Assembly (NCBI RefSeq): GCF_030052995.1
Contig: NZ_JASJPW010000001.1
Location: 740,501-804,500, forward strand
DNA: 64,000 nucleotides
Direction of reading: 5' to 3'
Source: Gemmobacter sp. 24YEA27
Lineage (GTDB): Bacteria; Pseudomonadota; Alphaproteobacteria; Rhodobacterales; Rhodobacteraceae
Below the pieces are notes generated by a model that worked only from the letters and a program-made list of their open reading frames with translations, was not told the DNA's origin and searched no databases. Below, one piece after another: positions 19,979 through 28,652 of this stretch. How positions within the stretch are numbered: the first letter of the stretch is position 1; each line of letters begins with the position of its first letter. A program made the translations under genes and the position numbers.

Positions 19979-21481
19979 ATGCCCGTGACACCGGCAAATA
20001 GCGACATATTGCGTTTCGACAGGCTTTACATCGGTGGCGAATGGGTGCTGCCGGAAGAAGGCGGCATGATCGAAAGCATCGATCCCTCGACCGGTGCGGT
20101 CTGGGCTTTGGTGGCGCGGGCCGGGCGCGGCGATGTTGATCGCGCGGTGGCGGCGGCGCGGGCGGCACTTGAGGGGCCATGGGGCACGATGCCCGGCCAT
20201 GAACGCGCGGCCCTGATGCGCCGGTTCGCCGATCTTTACCAGGCGCGGGCGGGCGAACTGGCCGAACTGGAAGCGCGTGATTCCGGTCGTGCGATCCGCG
20301 AGGCTCGGGCCGATATTGGCAGCCATCACAACGGCTATCATTGGTGGGCCTCGCTGGCCGATAAGGCTTCGGGGCGGACGATCCCCTTTGACAATACGGT
20401 TCACGCTTTCACAAGCCGCGTGCCGGTTGGAGTTGTCGCGGCAATCACTCCCTGGAATGTGCCGCTGATGGCGGCGGCCTGGAAGCTTGGCCCCGCGCTG
20501 GCGGCGGGCTGCACCGTGGTGTTGAAACCGGCGGAGCAAACCCCGGTCGGAACGCTGGAGCTGGGGCGGCTCTTTGAGGCCGCAGGCTTCCCGCCGGGCG
20601 TGGTGAATATCGTGCCGGGCTATGGCGGCGGCGATGTCGGGGAATGGCTGGTGGCGCATCCGGGCGTCGACAAGGTGGCCTTCACTGGCGAGGGCGGCAC
20701 TGCCCGGGCGATTGTGAATGTTGGTTCACAAACGATGAAACGCTTTACGTTCGAGCTGGGCGGCAAGTCTCCGCATATCATTTTCGACGATGCCGATATC
20801 GACCAGGCGCTGAATGCGGCAACCAATTCGGCCTGGACATTATGTGGTCAAAGCTGCGCACTCGGCTCGCGCGTGCTGGTGCAGCGGTCTGTCTATGACC
20901 GCGTGGTGGCAGGGTTCCGCGACTGTGCAGCCCGCGTGCGGGTCGGCCCGGCGTGTGATGCAAACACCCATATGGGGCCGCAGGCGCATCTGGCGCAGCT
21001 GGAAAAAACCGTTGCCTATATCGGTTATGGCAAGGAAGACGGCGCCGAGCTGATCACGGGCGGCGAGCGCCTTTCGGGTGGTATCCATGGCAATGGCTAC
21101 TTCGTGCAGCCGACGGTTTTCGCGGGCGTTTCCAACGATATGCGCATCGCTCAGGATGAGATCTTTGGCCCCGTGGCAGCGCTGATCCCCTTTGACGACG
21201 AAGACGACGCCGTCCGCATCGCCAATGACACCCGTTATGGTCTGACGGCGGGGCTATGGACCGGCGATACCGGGCGCGCGCATCGCGTGGCCGCAAAGAT
21301 CCGCGCGGGCATGGTCTGGGTCAATACCTACCGGTTTATCCGCTGGTCCACCCCTTATGGCGGCTTCGGCGCCAGCGGCTGGGGCCGCGAGAACGGGGTC
21401 GAGGCGCTCGACAGCTATCTGGAAACCAAAACCACCATCATCAGCACCCATGGGCGTTTCCCCGACGCCTATGCCGACTGA
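19979..21481 (+). CDS. Aldehyde dehydrogenase (NAD(P)+)
   Basis: A 500-aa ALDH-superfamily enzyme that oxidises an aldehyde to the acid. Visible motifs are ITPWNVPLM (cofactor site), FELGGKSPHI (catalytic Glu), and CGQSCALGSR with the catalytic Cys. The ATG at 19979 gives the family N-terminus; the upstream open frame overlaps the binding-protein tail. Within the operon it likely converts the aldehyde made by the SDR encoded next into the acid taken by the CoA-transferase. The exact substrate is inferred. Confidence 0.93.
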   Translation: MPVTPANSDILRFDRLYIGGEWVLPEEGGMIESIDPSTGAVWALVARAGRGDVDRAVAAARAALEGPWGTMPGHERAALMRRFADLYQARAGELAELEARDSGRAIREARADIGSHHNGYHWWASLADKASGRTIPFDNTVHAFTSRVPVGVVAAITPWNVPLMAAAWKLGPALAAGCTVVLKPAEQTPVGTLELGRLFEAAGFPPGVVNIVPGYGGGDVGEWLVAHPGVDKVAFTGEGGTARAIVNVGSQTMKRFTFELGGKSPHIIFDDADIDQALNAATNSAWTLCGQSCALGSRVLVQRSVYDRVVAGFRDCAARVRVGPACDANTHMGPQAHLAQLEKTVAYIGYGKEDGAELITGGERLSGGIHGNGYFVQPTVFAGVSNDMRIAQDEIFGPVAALIPFDDEDDAVRIANDTRYGLTAGLWTGDTGRAHRVAAKIRAGMVWVNTYRFIRWSTPYGGFGASGWGRENGVEALDSYLETKTTIISTHGRFPDAYAD

Positions 21482-21505
21482 GCTGCCATCAAGAGGAGGG
21501 CCATC

Positions 21506-22273
21506 ATGCGCCTGAAAGACAAACGCGTCATCGTCACCGCCGCCGCCTCGGGCATGGGCCGCGCCGGGGTCGAGCTGTTCCTGCGCGAAGGCGCCAGTGT
21601 CGTCGCCGTCGATGTCAGCGAGGCGGGCCTTGCCGCGCTGAGCGCCGATCTCGCGGCGGGCGACCGGCTGCACACGATCCGCGCCGATCTGTCGAAACCC
21701 GAAGAAATGCGCTCATCCATCAATGAAGGTGCGGCGTTGCTGGGCGGGGTTGATGTGCTCTGGGCCCATGCCGGCATCCCCGGCCCGGGCGGCGTCGAGG
21801 CGCTGGATGTTGACGCCTATAACCTTGCCATGACGCTGAACGTCACCTCCGCCACGCTGGCGGCGGGCGAGGTCATCGCCCATATGCGCAAGGCCGGCGG
21901 CGGCTCGATCGTCTTCACCTCATCGGTCTCGGGTCTGGTCGGGTCGATGTTCAGCCCGGTCTATTCGGCGGCGAAATTCGCCGTGGTCGGCCTGACGAAA
22001 TCCCTCGCGCAGCGTTTTGCGGCGGATAATGTGCGCGTGAATGTCGTCTGCCCGGGGCTGGCAGACACGCCGATGAAGCTTGGTTTCACCGGGCGTTCCG
22101 GCGATCCGGCCGAGGCCGAGGCCAACCAGGCCCGGATGATGACCGCAGTCCCGATGGGGCGGCTGTGCAAGGCAGAGGAAGTCGCCCATGCCGCGCTCTG
22201 GCTGGCCTCGGATGATGCATCCTTCGTCACCGGCGTGGCGCTGCCGGTCGATGGCGGCTTTACCGCGCGCTGA
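21506..22273 (+). CDS. SDR family oxidoreductase
   Basis: A 255-aa classical short-chain dehydrogenase. The cofactor motif is TAAASGMGRA, slightly unusual in its first glycine position. The catalytic Ser is in VFTSSVSGL and the YxxxK motif is YSAAK. GAGG precedes the ATG. Its place between the aldehyde dehydrogenase and CoA-transferase suggests it oxidises an alcohol in the same pathway, but SDR substrates cannot be read from sequence. Confidence 0.92.
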   Translation: MRLKDKRVIVTAAASGMGRAGVELFLREGASVVAVDVSEAGLAALSADLAAGDRLHTIRADLSKPEEMRSSINEGAALLGGVDVLWAHAGIPGPGGVEALDVDAYNLAMTLNVTSATLAAGEVIAHMRKAGGGSIVFTSSVSGLVGSMFSPVYSAAKFAVVGLTKSLAQRFAADNVRVNVVCPGLADTPMKLGFTGRSGDPAEAEANQARMMTAVPMGRLCKAEEVAHAALWLASDDASFVTGVALPVDGGFTAR

Positions 22274-22284
22274 GGGGGGCGAAG

Positions 22285-23412
22285 ATGGCTGGCCCGCTTG
22301 CAGGCATCCGCATTCTTGACCTGACCACCGTGATCGCCGGGCCTTTTGCCACGCAGATGCTGGGCGATCTGGGGGCGCAGGTCATCAAGGTCGAGGCACC
22401 GGGGGGCGATATCATGCGCGCCCCAGGTCCGGCCCGCAGCCCCGGCATGGGGGCGGCGTTCCTCAACTGCAACCGCAACAAGGATCTGGTGACGCTGGAT
22501 CTGAAAGACCCGGGCGATCACGCAAGGCTGATGGAAGAGATCGCCGGAGCGGATGTCTTTGTCCATAATATGCGGATGGGGGCTGCGCGCAGGCTCGGGC
22601 TGGATGCGGAGACACTCGGGCCCCGCTTTCCGCGGCTGATCTATTGCGCGATTGTGGGCTTTGGTCAGGACGGGCCTTACCGCGACCGCCCCGCCTATGA
22701 CGATATCATTCAGGCCGCGAGCGGCTGGGCGGGGCTGATGCCGGGGACCGACGGTCCCGCCTATGCGCCGACCATCGTGGCCGACAAGACGGCGGGGCTT
22801 TTCGCGGTCTCGGCCATCACTTCGGCGCTGTTTGAACGCGAACGCAGCGGCCAGGGCCAGGCTGTCGAGGTGCCGATGTTTGAAAGCATGGTGTCATTCC
22901 TGGCGGTAGAGCATCTGGCGGGGCTGAGCTTCATTCCGCCTGAGGGGCCCGCGGGCTATCAGCGGCTGCTGACCCCCTGGCGGCGCCCATACCGCGCGGC
23001 GGATGGCTATATCGCCGTGATGCCCTATTCCGGCGGGCATTGGCAGGCATTTTTCCGCGCCGCCGGGCGCGAGGACTGGGCAACTGAGCCAGCGCTGACC
23101 GATGACCGCGCGCGCGCCGCCATGATCGCCACGCTTTACGAACGGCTTGCGTCGCTGCTGCAAAGCCGCAAGGTTCAGGACTGGCTCGACCTGCTGGAAC
23201 CGCTGCAAATCCCCTGTTCGCGTGTAAACCGTTTCGAAGACCTTGCCCGGGATCCTCATGTCCAGGCGACCGGCCTGTTTTGTGAAACCGATCATCCCAG
23301 CGAAGGCAGGATGCTGACAGTCAGGCCGCCGCTGCGTTTTTCGCGGAGCCGTTGCCAGATCCGCAATCTTGCCAGCCGTCAGGCCCCCCGCATGTCGAGG
23401 AGACCCGAATGA
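22285..23412 (+). CDS. CaiB/BaiF family (family III) CoA-transferase
   Basis: A 375-aa enzyme that moves CoA between acids, or activates an acid from a donor acyl-CoA. Family landmarks are GIRILDLTTVIAGPFATQM at the start, GDIMRAPGP, NRNKDLVTLDLKD and the catalytic Asp in RPAYDDIIQAASGW. The stop overlaps the next ATG (ATGA). I checked whether its slightly atypical tail hides a frameshift and decided it does not, because the alternative frame would fuse it to the ABC ATPase. In this operon it probably makes the C6 dicarboxylic acid CoA ester. Confidence 0.92.
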   Translation: MAGPLAGIRILDLTTVIAGPFATQMLGDLGAQVIKVEAPGGDIMRAPGPARSPGMGAAFLNCNRNKDLVTLDLKDPGDHARLMEEIAGADVFVHNMRMGAARRLGLDAETLGPRFPRLIYCAIVGFGQDGPYRDRPAYDDIIQAASGWAGLMPGTDGPAYAPTIVADKTAGLFAVSAITSALFERERSGQGQAVEVPMFESMVSFLAVEHLAGLSFIPPEGPAGYQRLLTPWRRPYRAADGYIAVMPYSGGHWQAFFRAAGREDWATEPALTDDRARAAMIATLYERLASLLQSRKVQDWLDLLEPLQIPCSRVNRFEDLARDPHVQATGLFCETDHPSEGRMLTVRPPLRFSRSRCQIRNLASRQAPRMSRRPE

Positions 23413-24185
23413 CCCCGTTACCCAAGGCCGGGCCCGCCCGCGCCGTTCTTTCCGCGCGCGGGCTGGGCAAGACATTTGCCGGTTTCACCGCCGTCAACAA
23501 TGTCGATCTTGATGTGGAACATGCGCGGATCCATGCGCTGATCGGGCCAAATGGCGCGGGCAAGACAACAGTTTTCAATCTGCTGACCAAGTTTCTGCGC
23601 CCGACCTCTGGCACGATCACGCTGATGGGCGAGGATATCACCGCGATGACCCCTGACCGCGTGGCACGGATGGGGATGGTGCGGTCGTTCCAGATCTCGG
23701 CAGTGTTTCCGCATCTGACGGTGCTGGAAAACATCCGCACCGCGTTGCAGCGCCCCAATGGGCTGGCCACGCAATTCTGGCTGCCGATGAAGGCGCTGGA
23801 CCGGCTGACCCCGCGCGCAACCGAGCTGGTTGAACAATTCGGCCTGACGCCCTGGATCAACCACCGCGCAACCGATCTGTCCTATGGCCGCAAACGCGTG
23901 CTGGAAATCGCAACCACGCTGGCGCTGGACCCAAAGCTTTTGCTGCTGGATGAGCCGCTGGCGGGCATGGGGCAGGAGGATGTGCAGATGGTTGCGGGTG
24001 TAATCCGCGAGTTGGGCAAATCCCGCGCCGTGCTGATGGTGGAACACAACCTCTCGGTCGTGGCGGATATCTGTGACCAGGTCACCGTTTTGCAGCGCGG
24101 CGAGGTCATCGCATCCGGCAATTACGCAAGCGTCGCCGCCGACCCCCGCGTCCGCAGCGCCTATATGGGCACGGAGGAACCATGA
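23409..24185 (+). CDS. ABC transporter ATP-binding protein, LivG type
   Basis: A 258-aa ATPase of the branched-chain amino-acid/amide importer class. Walker A is GPNGAGKTT, the signature loop is LSYGRKR (typical of LivG), and Walker B is LLLLDEP. GAGGAG precedes the ATG, which overlaps the CoA-transferase stop; its own stop overlaps the LivF-type gene. It energises the importer with the neighbouring ATPase and permeases. Confidence 0.94.
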   Translation: MTPLPKAGPARAVLSARGLGKTFAGFTAVNNVDLDVEHARIHALIGPNGAGKTTVFNLLTKFLRPTSGTITLMGEDITAMTPDRVARMGMVRSFQISAVFPHLTVLENIRTALQRPNGLATQFWLPMKALDRLTPRATELVEQFGLTPWINHRATDLSYGRKRVLEIATTLALDPKLLLLDEPLAGMGQEDVQMVAGVIRELGKSRAVLMVEHNLSVVADICDQVTVLQRGEVIASGNYASVAADPRVRSAYMGTEEP

Positions 24186-24883
24186 CCACCTGTCTCGAGG
24201 TAAAGGATCTGGAGGCCTGGTATGGCGAAAGCCATGTCCTCCATGGTGTCAGTCTGACGGTGAAGGCGGGGGAAACCCTCTGCATTCTTGGCCGCAATGG
24301 CATGGGCAAGACCACGACTTTGCGCGCCATTATGGGCATCCTGAAAAAGCGCACTGGCAGCATCCGGCTGGGCGACACCGATCTGATGACGGTGCCTTTG
24401 CACCGGGTCGCGAAAGCGGGGCTTGGTTTTGTGCCCGAAGAGCGCGGCATTTTTTCGGCGCTGAGCGTCGAGGAAAACCTGATGCTGCCGCCGATGGTGG
24501 CGCCGGGCGGCATGAGCCTTGACGAGATCTATGATCTCTTCCCGAACCTTTTGGAACGCAGGCGTTCGCAGGGCACGCGGCTTTCGGGGGGCGAGCAGCA
24601 GATGCTGGCAATCGCCCGCATCCTGCGCACCGGCGCCACCTGTATCCTGCTGGACGAGCCGACCGAGGGGCTTGCCCCCGTCATCATCGAACGGATCGGC
24701 GATGTGCTGAAAACGCTGAAATCGCGCGGGCTGACCATTGTGCTCGTCGAGCAGAACTTCCGTTTCGCCCAGAAGGTCGCCGACCGTTTCTGCCTGATGG
24801 ATCACGGCCGCATCACCGAAGACTTCCCGGTGGCCGAGCTGGCACAGCATCGCGAGGCCCTGGCCCGCGTGCTGGGCGTGTAA
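24182..24883 (+). CDS. ABC transporter ATP-binding protein, LivF type
   Basis: A 233-aa ATPase with Walker A GRNGMGKTT, signature LSGGEQQM and Walker B CILLDEP followed by TEGLAP, the LivF pattern. It starts inside the LivG stop (ATGA). It pairs with the LivG-type subunit as the two nucleotide-binding domains of one importer. Confidence 0.94.
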   Translation: MTTCLEVKDLEAWYGESHVLHGVSLTVKAGETLCILGRNGMGKTTTLRAIMGILKKRTGSIRLGDTDLMTVPLHRVAKAGLGFVPEERGIFSALSVEENLMLPPMVAPGGMSLDEIYDLFPNLLERRRSQGTRLSGGEQQMLAIARILRTGATCILLDEPTEGLAPVIIERIGDVLKTLKSRGLTIVLVEQNFRFAQKVADRFCLMDHGRITEDFPVAELAQHREALARVLGV

Positions 24884-24895
24884 GAGGAGAGCTCC

Positions 24896-25783
24896 ATGAT
24901 CATGGTTTTCGGTATCCCCCTCCAGGCACTGATGAGTCAGCTGCTGGTCGGGTTGATCAACGGCTCTTTCTACGCGCTTCTCAGCCTTGGCCTCGCGGTG
25001 ATCTTCGGCCTGCTCAGGGTGATCAACTTTGCCCATGGCGCGCAATATATGCTGGGCGCGTTCACCACGCTTTTGCTGCTGACGCTGCTGGGGGTGAATT
25101 ACTGGTTTGCACTGATCCTTGCGCCGCTGATCGTGGGGCTGAGCGGCGTGCTCGTTGAGCGGTTGTTCCTGCGCCGCCTTTACGAGCTTGACCACCTGCA
25201 TGGGCTTTTGTTCACCTTCGGCCTCGCGCTGGCGCTGGAAGGGGTGTTTCGCTGGTTCTTCGGCGTCTCGGGCTCGCCCTATCCGGTGCCGGAGCTGCTG
25301 AAGGGCACGGTCAATCTTGGGTTCATGATGCTGCCGATCTACCGCGCCTGGGTGGTGGTGGCTTCGCTGGTGATGTGCCTTGCGGTCTGGCTGGTGATCG
25401 AGCGCACGAAACTGGGGTCCTACCTGCGCGCCGCGACCGAAAACCCGCAGCTGGTGCAGGCTTTTGGGGTGAATGTGCCGCTTTTGCTGACGCTGACTTA
25501 CGGGCTGGGCGCTGGGCTTGCAGGTTTTGCCGGTGTGCTGGCGGCGCCGATCTACCAGATCTCGCCTTTGATGGGGTCGCATCTGATCATCGTCGTCTTC
25601 GCCGTGGTCGTGGTGGGCGGCATGGGGTCAATCCTTGGCGCGATCTTCACCGGCTATCTCCTGGGCATCGCCGAGGCGCTGACCAAGGTCTTCTACCCCG
25701 AAGCGTCGAGCACCGTCATTTTCGTGATCATGGCGATCATTCTTCTGGTCCGGCCTGCCGGTCTGTTCGGAAAGGAGGCCTGA
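24896..25783 (+). CDS. Branched-chain-type ABC transporter permease, LivH type
   Basis: A 295-aa inner-membrane permease with about eight hydrophobic segments. LivH hallmarks include LINGSFYALLSLGLAVIFGL, INFAHGAQYMLGA and a late VVVVGGMGSILGAIFTGY. GAGGAG precedes the start by 8 bases. It forms the channel with the LivM-type protein encoded next. Confidence 0.94.
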   Translation: MIMVFGIPLQALMSQLLVGLINGSFYALLSLGLAVIFGLLRVINFAHGAQYMLGAFTTLLLLTLLGVNYWFALILAPLIVGLSGVLVERLFLRRLYELDHLHGLLFTFGLALALEGVFRWFFGVSGSPYPVPELLKGTVNLGFMMLPIYRAWVVVASLVMCLAVWLVIERTKLGSYLRAATENPQLVQAFGVNVPLLLTLTYGLGAGLAGFAGVLAAPIYQISPLMGSHLIIVVFAVVVVGGMGSILGAIFTGYLLGIAEALTKVFYPEASSTVIFVIMAIILLVRPAGLFGKEA

Positions 25784-25784
25784 A

Positions 25785-26789
25785 ATGTCCCATCCCACAT
25801 CCGCCGCCGGGGCTGTTTCTGACGAGGTCAGGCCGATCCGCCAGGCCATCACCATCCGCCGCCTTTTGCTGATCGCGCTGGTCGCCCTGCTGCTGGTGGC
25901 GCCCTTGCTGGTCTACCCGCTGTTCATGATGAAGTTCCTGTGCTTTGCGCTTTTCGCGGCGGCCTTCAACCTGCTCCTCGGCTATACCGGCCTCCTCAGC
26001 TTTGGCCATGCGGCGTTTTTCGGTGGCGCGGCCTATTTCACCGCCCATGCGATGAAGGAATGGGGGCTGACGCCTGAACTTGGCCTCTTGGTCGGTGTCA
26101 TCGGTGCGGCGGCGCTCGGGCTTTTGTTCGGCCTCCTCGCGATCCGCCGCCAGGGGATATATTTCGCGATGATCACGCTGGCGCTGTCGCAGATGTTCTA
26201 CTTCTTCTGCATCCAGGCGCCGTTCACCCATGGCGAGGATGGCATTCAATCGGTGCCGCGCGGCAATGTCTTTGGGCTGATCAGCCTTTCGGACACGATG
26301 ACCATGTATTATTTCGTGCTGGCGGTCTTCCTGATCGGCATGGCGGTGATCTGGCGGTTCGTGCATTCGCCCTTTGGGATGGTGCTGAAATCCATTCGCG
26401 AGAATGAGCAGCGTGCGGTCTCGCTGGGTCTCTCAGTCGCGCGCTACAAGCTGGGCGCTTTCGTGATGTCAGCGGCGCTGGCGGGGCTTGCGGGCGGGCT
26501 GAAGGCGCTCGTGTTCCAGTTTGCGACGCTGACAGATGTGACCTGGCAAATGTCGGGCGAGGTGATCCTGATGAACCTTCTGGGCGGGATCGGCACCATT
26601 CTCGGGCCGGTGGCCGGGGCCGGGCTGATCGTGGCGCTTGGAAATGGGCTGGCGACCTCGGACTTCCCGGTCACCATCATCACCGGGGTCGTGTTCATGG
26701 CCTGCGTCCTGTTGTTCCGCCGCGGAATCCTTGGGCAGTTCTACAGCTCGAAGCTGGGGCGGATGCTCGGTTTCACCCCGCCGGGCTGA
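25785..26789 (+). CDS. Branched-chain-type ABC transporter permease, LivM type
   Basis: A 334-aa inner-membrane permease, second half of the importer channel. Recognisable parts are the FNLLLGYTGLLSFGHAAFFG segment, the cytoplasmic SIRENEQRAVSLGLSVARYK loop that couples to the ATPases, and LLGGIGTILGPVAGA. It begins one base after the LivH-type stop codon with AAGGAGG upstream. Confidence 0.94.
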   Translation: MSHPTSAAGAVSDEVRPIRQAITIRRLLLIALVALLLVAPLLVYPLFMMKFLCFALFAAAFNLLLGYTGLLSFGHAAFFGGAAYFTAHAMKEWGLTPELGLLVGVIGAAALGLLFGLLAIRRQGIYFAMITLALSQMFYFFCIQAPFTHGEDGIQSVPRGNVFGLISLSDTMTMYYFVLAVFLIGMAVIWRFVHSPFGMVLKSIRENEQRAVSLGLSVARYKLGAFVMSAALAGLAGGLKALVFQFATLTDVTWQMSGEVILMNLLGGIGTILGPVAGAGLIVALGNGLATSDFPVTIITGVVFMACVLLFRRGILGQFYSSKLGRMLGFTPPG

Positions 26790-26801
26790 GGAGAGAAAGC
26801 G

Positions 26802-27680
26802 ATGACCCAAAAGTCGGGAAAAGCGGTCCGCATCTACGAGGTCGGGCCGAGGGATGGCTTGCAAAATGAGCCGGGTTTCGTGCCGACCGCGACAAAAATC
26901 GCGCTGATCGATATGCTTTCGCAGACCGGCCTGACCCATATCGAGGCGGCGAGTTTCGTCTCGCCCCGCTGGGTGCCGCAAATGGCGGATGCGGGTGCGG
27001 TGATGGCGGGGATCGCGCCCGCGCCCGGCGTCATCTATGCCGCCCTGACCCCGAACCTGCGCGGGATGGAGGCTGCGCTGGCCGCCGGTGTCCGCGAAGT
27101 CGCGATCTTCGCCTCGGCGTCCGAGAGCTTTTCGCAGCGCAATATCAACTGTTCGATTGCCGAGAGCCTTGCGCGGTTCGCGCCGGTCGCGGCCCTGGCG
27201 CAAGAGGCCGGGGTCGCGCTGCGCGGCTATGTGAGCTGCATCACCCATTGCCCCTATGAGGGGGACGTGCGCCCCGGAGCGGCGCTGTCGGTAAGCGAAG
27301 CGCTGTTCAGCCTTGGCTGCTATGAGGTCTCACTGGGCGACACTTTGGGCCGCGCGGTGCCTCAGGATATCGACCGGCTGCTGGCAGTGCTGCTGCTCCG
27401 GCTGGATCCGGCACGGCTTGCCGGGCATTTCCACGATACCGGCGGACAGGCCATTGCCAATGTCGATGTGGCGCTGGCGGCGGGGCTCAGGGTGTTTGAC
27501 AGCTCGATCGCGGGGCTGGGCGGTTGCCCCTATGCGCCGGGTGCCAAAGGGAATGTCTCGACCACCCTGCTGGCGCGGCATCTGGAAAGCGCGGGCTGGG
27601 TGACCGGCCTGGATCTGACGGCGCTGGCACGCGCCGAAGAGTACATTCGTCTCAAACTGAAAGAGGGGGCTGGTTCATGA
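26802..27680 (+). CDS. mvaB: Hydroxymethylglutaryl-CoA lyase
   Basis: A 292-aa TIM-barrel lyase that splits HMG-CoA into acetoacetate and acetyl-CoA. It has the metal/substrate motif EVGPRDGLQNE near residue 12, HFHDTGGQA, and the catalytic-cysteine loop GLGGCPYAPGAKGN, the HMG-CoA lyase signature. No 3-methylcrotonyl-CoA carboxylase or isovaleryl-CoA dehydrogenase gene is in the window, so this is not a standard leucine (liu) operon. It points to a substrate that enters at the HMG-CoA level. The stop overlaps the next gene (ATGA). Confidence 0.94.
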   Translation: MTQKSGKAVRIYEVGPRDGLQNEPGFVPTATKIALIDMLSQTGLTHIEAASFVSPRWVPQMADAGAVMAGIAPAPGVIYAALTPNLRGMEAALAAGVREVAIFASASESFSQRNINCSIAESLARFAPVAALAQEAGVALRGYVSCITHCPYEGDVRPGAALSVSEALFSLGCYEVSLGDTLGRAVPQDIDRLLAVLLLRLDPARLAGHFHDTGGQAIANVDVALAAGLRVFDSSIAGLGGCPYAPGAKGNVSTTLLARHLESAGWVTGLDLTALARAEEYIRLKLKEGAGS

Positions 27681-28452
27681 GCGGCTTCTCCACCATCCGG
27701 GTCGCAACCGATGCGCAGGGCATCGCGACGGTGACGCTGGACCGGCCGCAGAAACATCATGCGATGAATGCGACCATGATGGCCGAACTGACCGGGGCCG
27801 CGATGACCCTGGGCAAAGATCCGGCGGTCCGGGCGGTGATCCTTGCCGCAGAGGGGCCGACATTCTGCGCGGGGGGGATCTCGACTGGATGCGCGAACAG
27901 CAGGAGGCCGATGCCGCCGGCAAGGCCCAGGCGGCGCAGGGCCTTTTCGCCATGCTGAGCACGCTGGATGAGATGCCAAAGCCGTTGATCGGGCGTATCC
28001 AGGGCAATGCCTGGGGCGGTGGGCTTGGGCTGATTTCGGTCTGTGATCTCGCGATTGCCGCCGAGGGCGTTCGTTTCGCGCTGACCGAGACGCGGCTCGG
28101 GCTGATCCCGGCGACCATCGGGCCGTTCGTTCTGCGCAAGACCGGCCCGGGCATGGGGCGGCAGATCTTTTTCACCGGTGCGACCTTTGGTACGGATTTC
28201 GCGCTGAGATCGGGGCTTTTGTACCAGGCCTGCCCGGCGGCGGATCTCGATCAGCATATCGCGGAAATCACCACAGCCGTGCTGCGGACCACGCCCGGCG
28301 CGGTCGCGATGGCCAAAGAGTTCTGCCGCGACCCGGCTGTGCCGGGCCCGGACGGGGCCGCGCTTTCCGTCGCGGCCCTTGCCAGATGCTGGGAAGGCGA
28401 AGAGGCGCAAAGCCGGATCACCGCCTTCCTCAGCCGCAGCGAGACCAGGTGA
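27677..28452 (+). CDS. Enoyl-CoA hydratase, methylglutaconyl-CoA hydratase-like (frameshifted)
   Basis: A crotonase-fold protein of about 258 aa once the frame is restored. The first 67 codons end in AEGPTFCAGG; the frame then breaks in the seven-G run at 27871-27877, and resumes one frame over as DLDWMREQQEADAAGK. Adding one G restores the crotonase oxyanion-hole segment CAGGDLDWM. The remainder has GNAWGGGLGL and ALTETRLGLIPATI, resembling LiuC-type hydratases that interconvert 3-methylglutaconyl-CoA and HMG-CoA. As the last gene of the operon it would feed the lyase. Broken either by a sequence error or a recent mutation. Confidence 0.85.
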
Positions 28453-28476
28453 TTACAGCACAGAAGCCCGGGCGCG

Positions 28477-28614
28477 TCACGCGACCCTGGCCTCAGGCCA
28501 GTGCTGGGGCTGAGCGATCACCACGGCGCCCAGGATCACCAGACCAGCCGGCGCCACGCCGATCACAAAGGCCGAGACGATGGTGCCGCCAGCGGTGGCG
28601 ACGAAGGAAATAAC
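28477..28614 (-). pseudogene. Possible C-terminal remnant of a membrane protein
   Basis: In the 200-bp gap between two convergent genes, one minus-strand frame of 46 codons reads like coding sequence: hydrophobic and Gly/Ala/Val-rich (ATAGGTIVSAFVIGVAPAG), ending at 28477. It has no start codon and is closed upstream by a stop at 28615-28617. I cannot name its parent family. It may be a degraded gene end, or chance. Confidence 0.3.
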
Positions 28615-28652
28615 CTATATACCAGATGGTTGACCCCTATGCCGGGCTGGCT

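Noticed and set aside
23352-23412. Frameshift or fusion between CoA-transferase and LivG-type ATPase
   Set aside because: The alternative frame would remove the only stop between them; the ATGA overlap and GAGGAG site are a normal junction.
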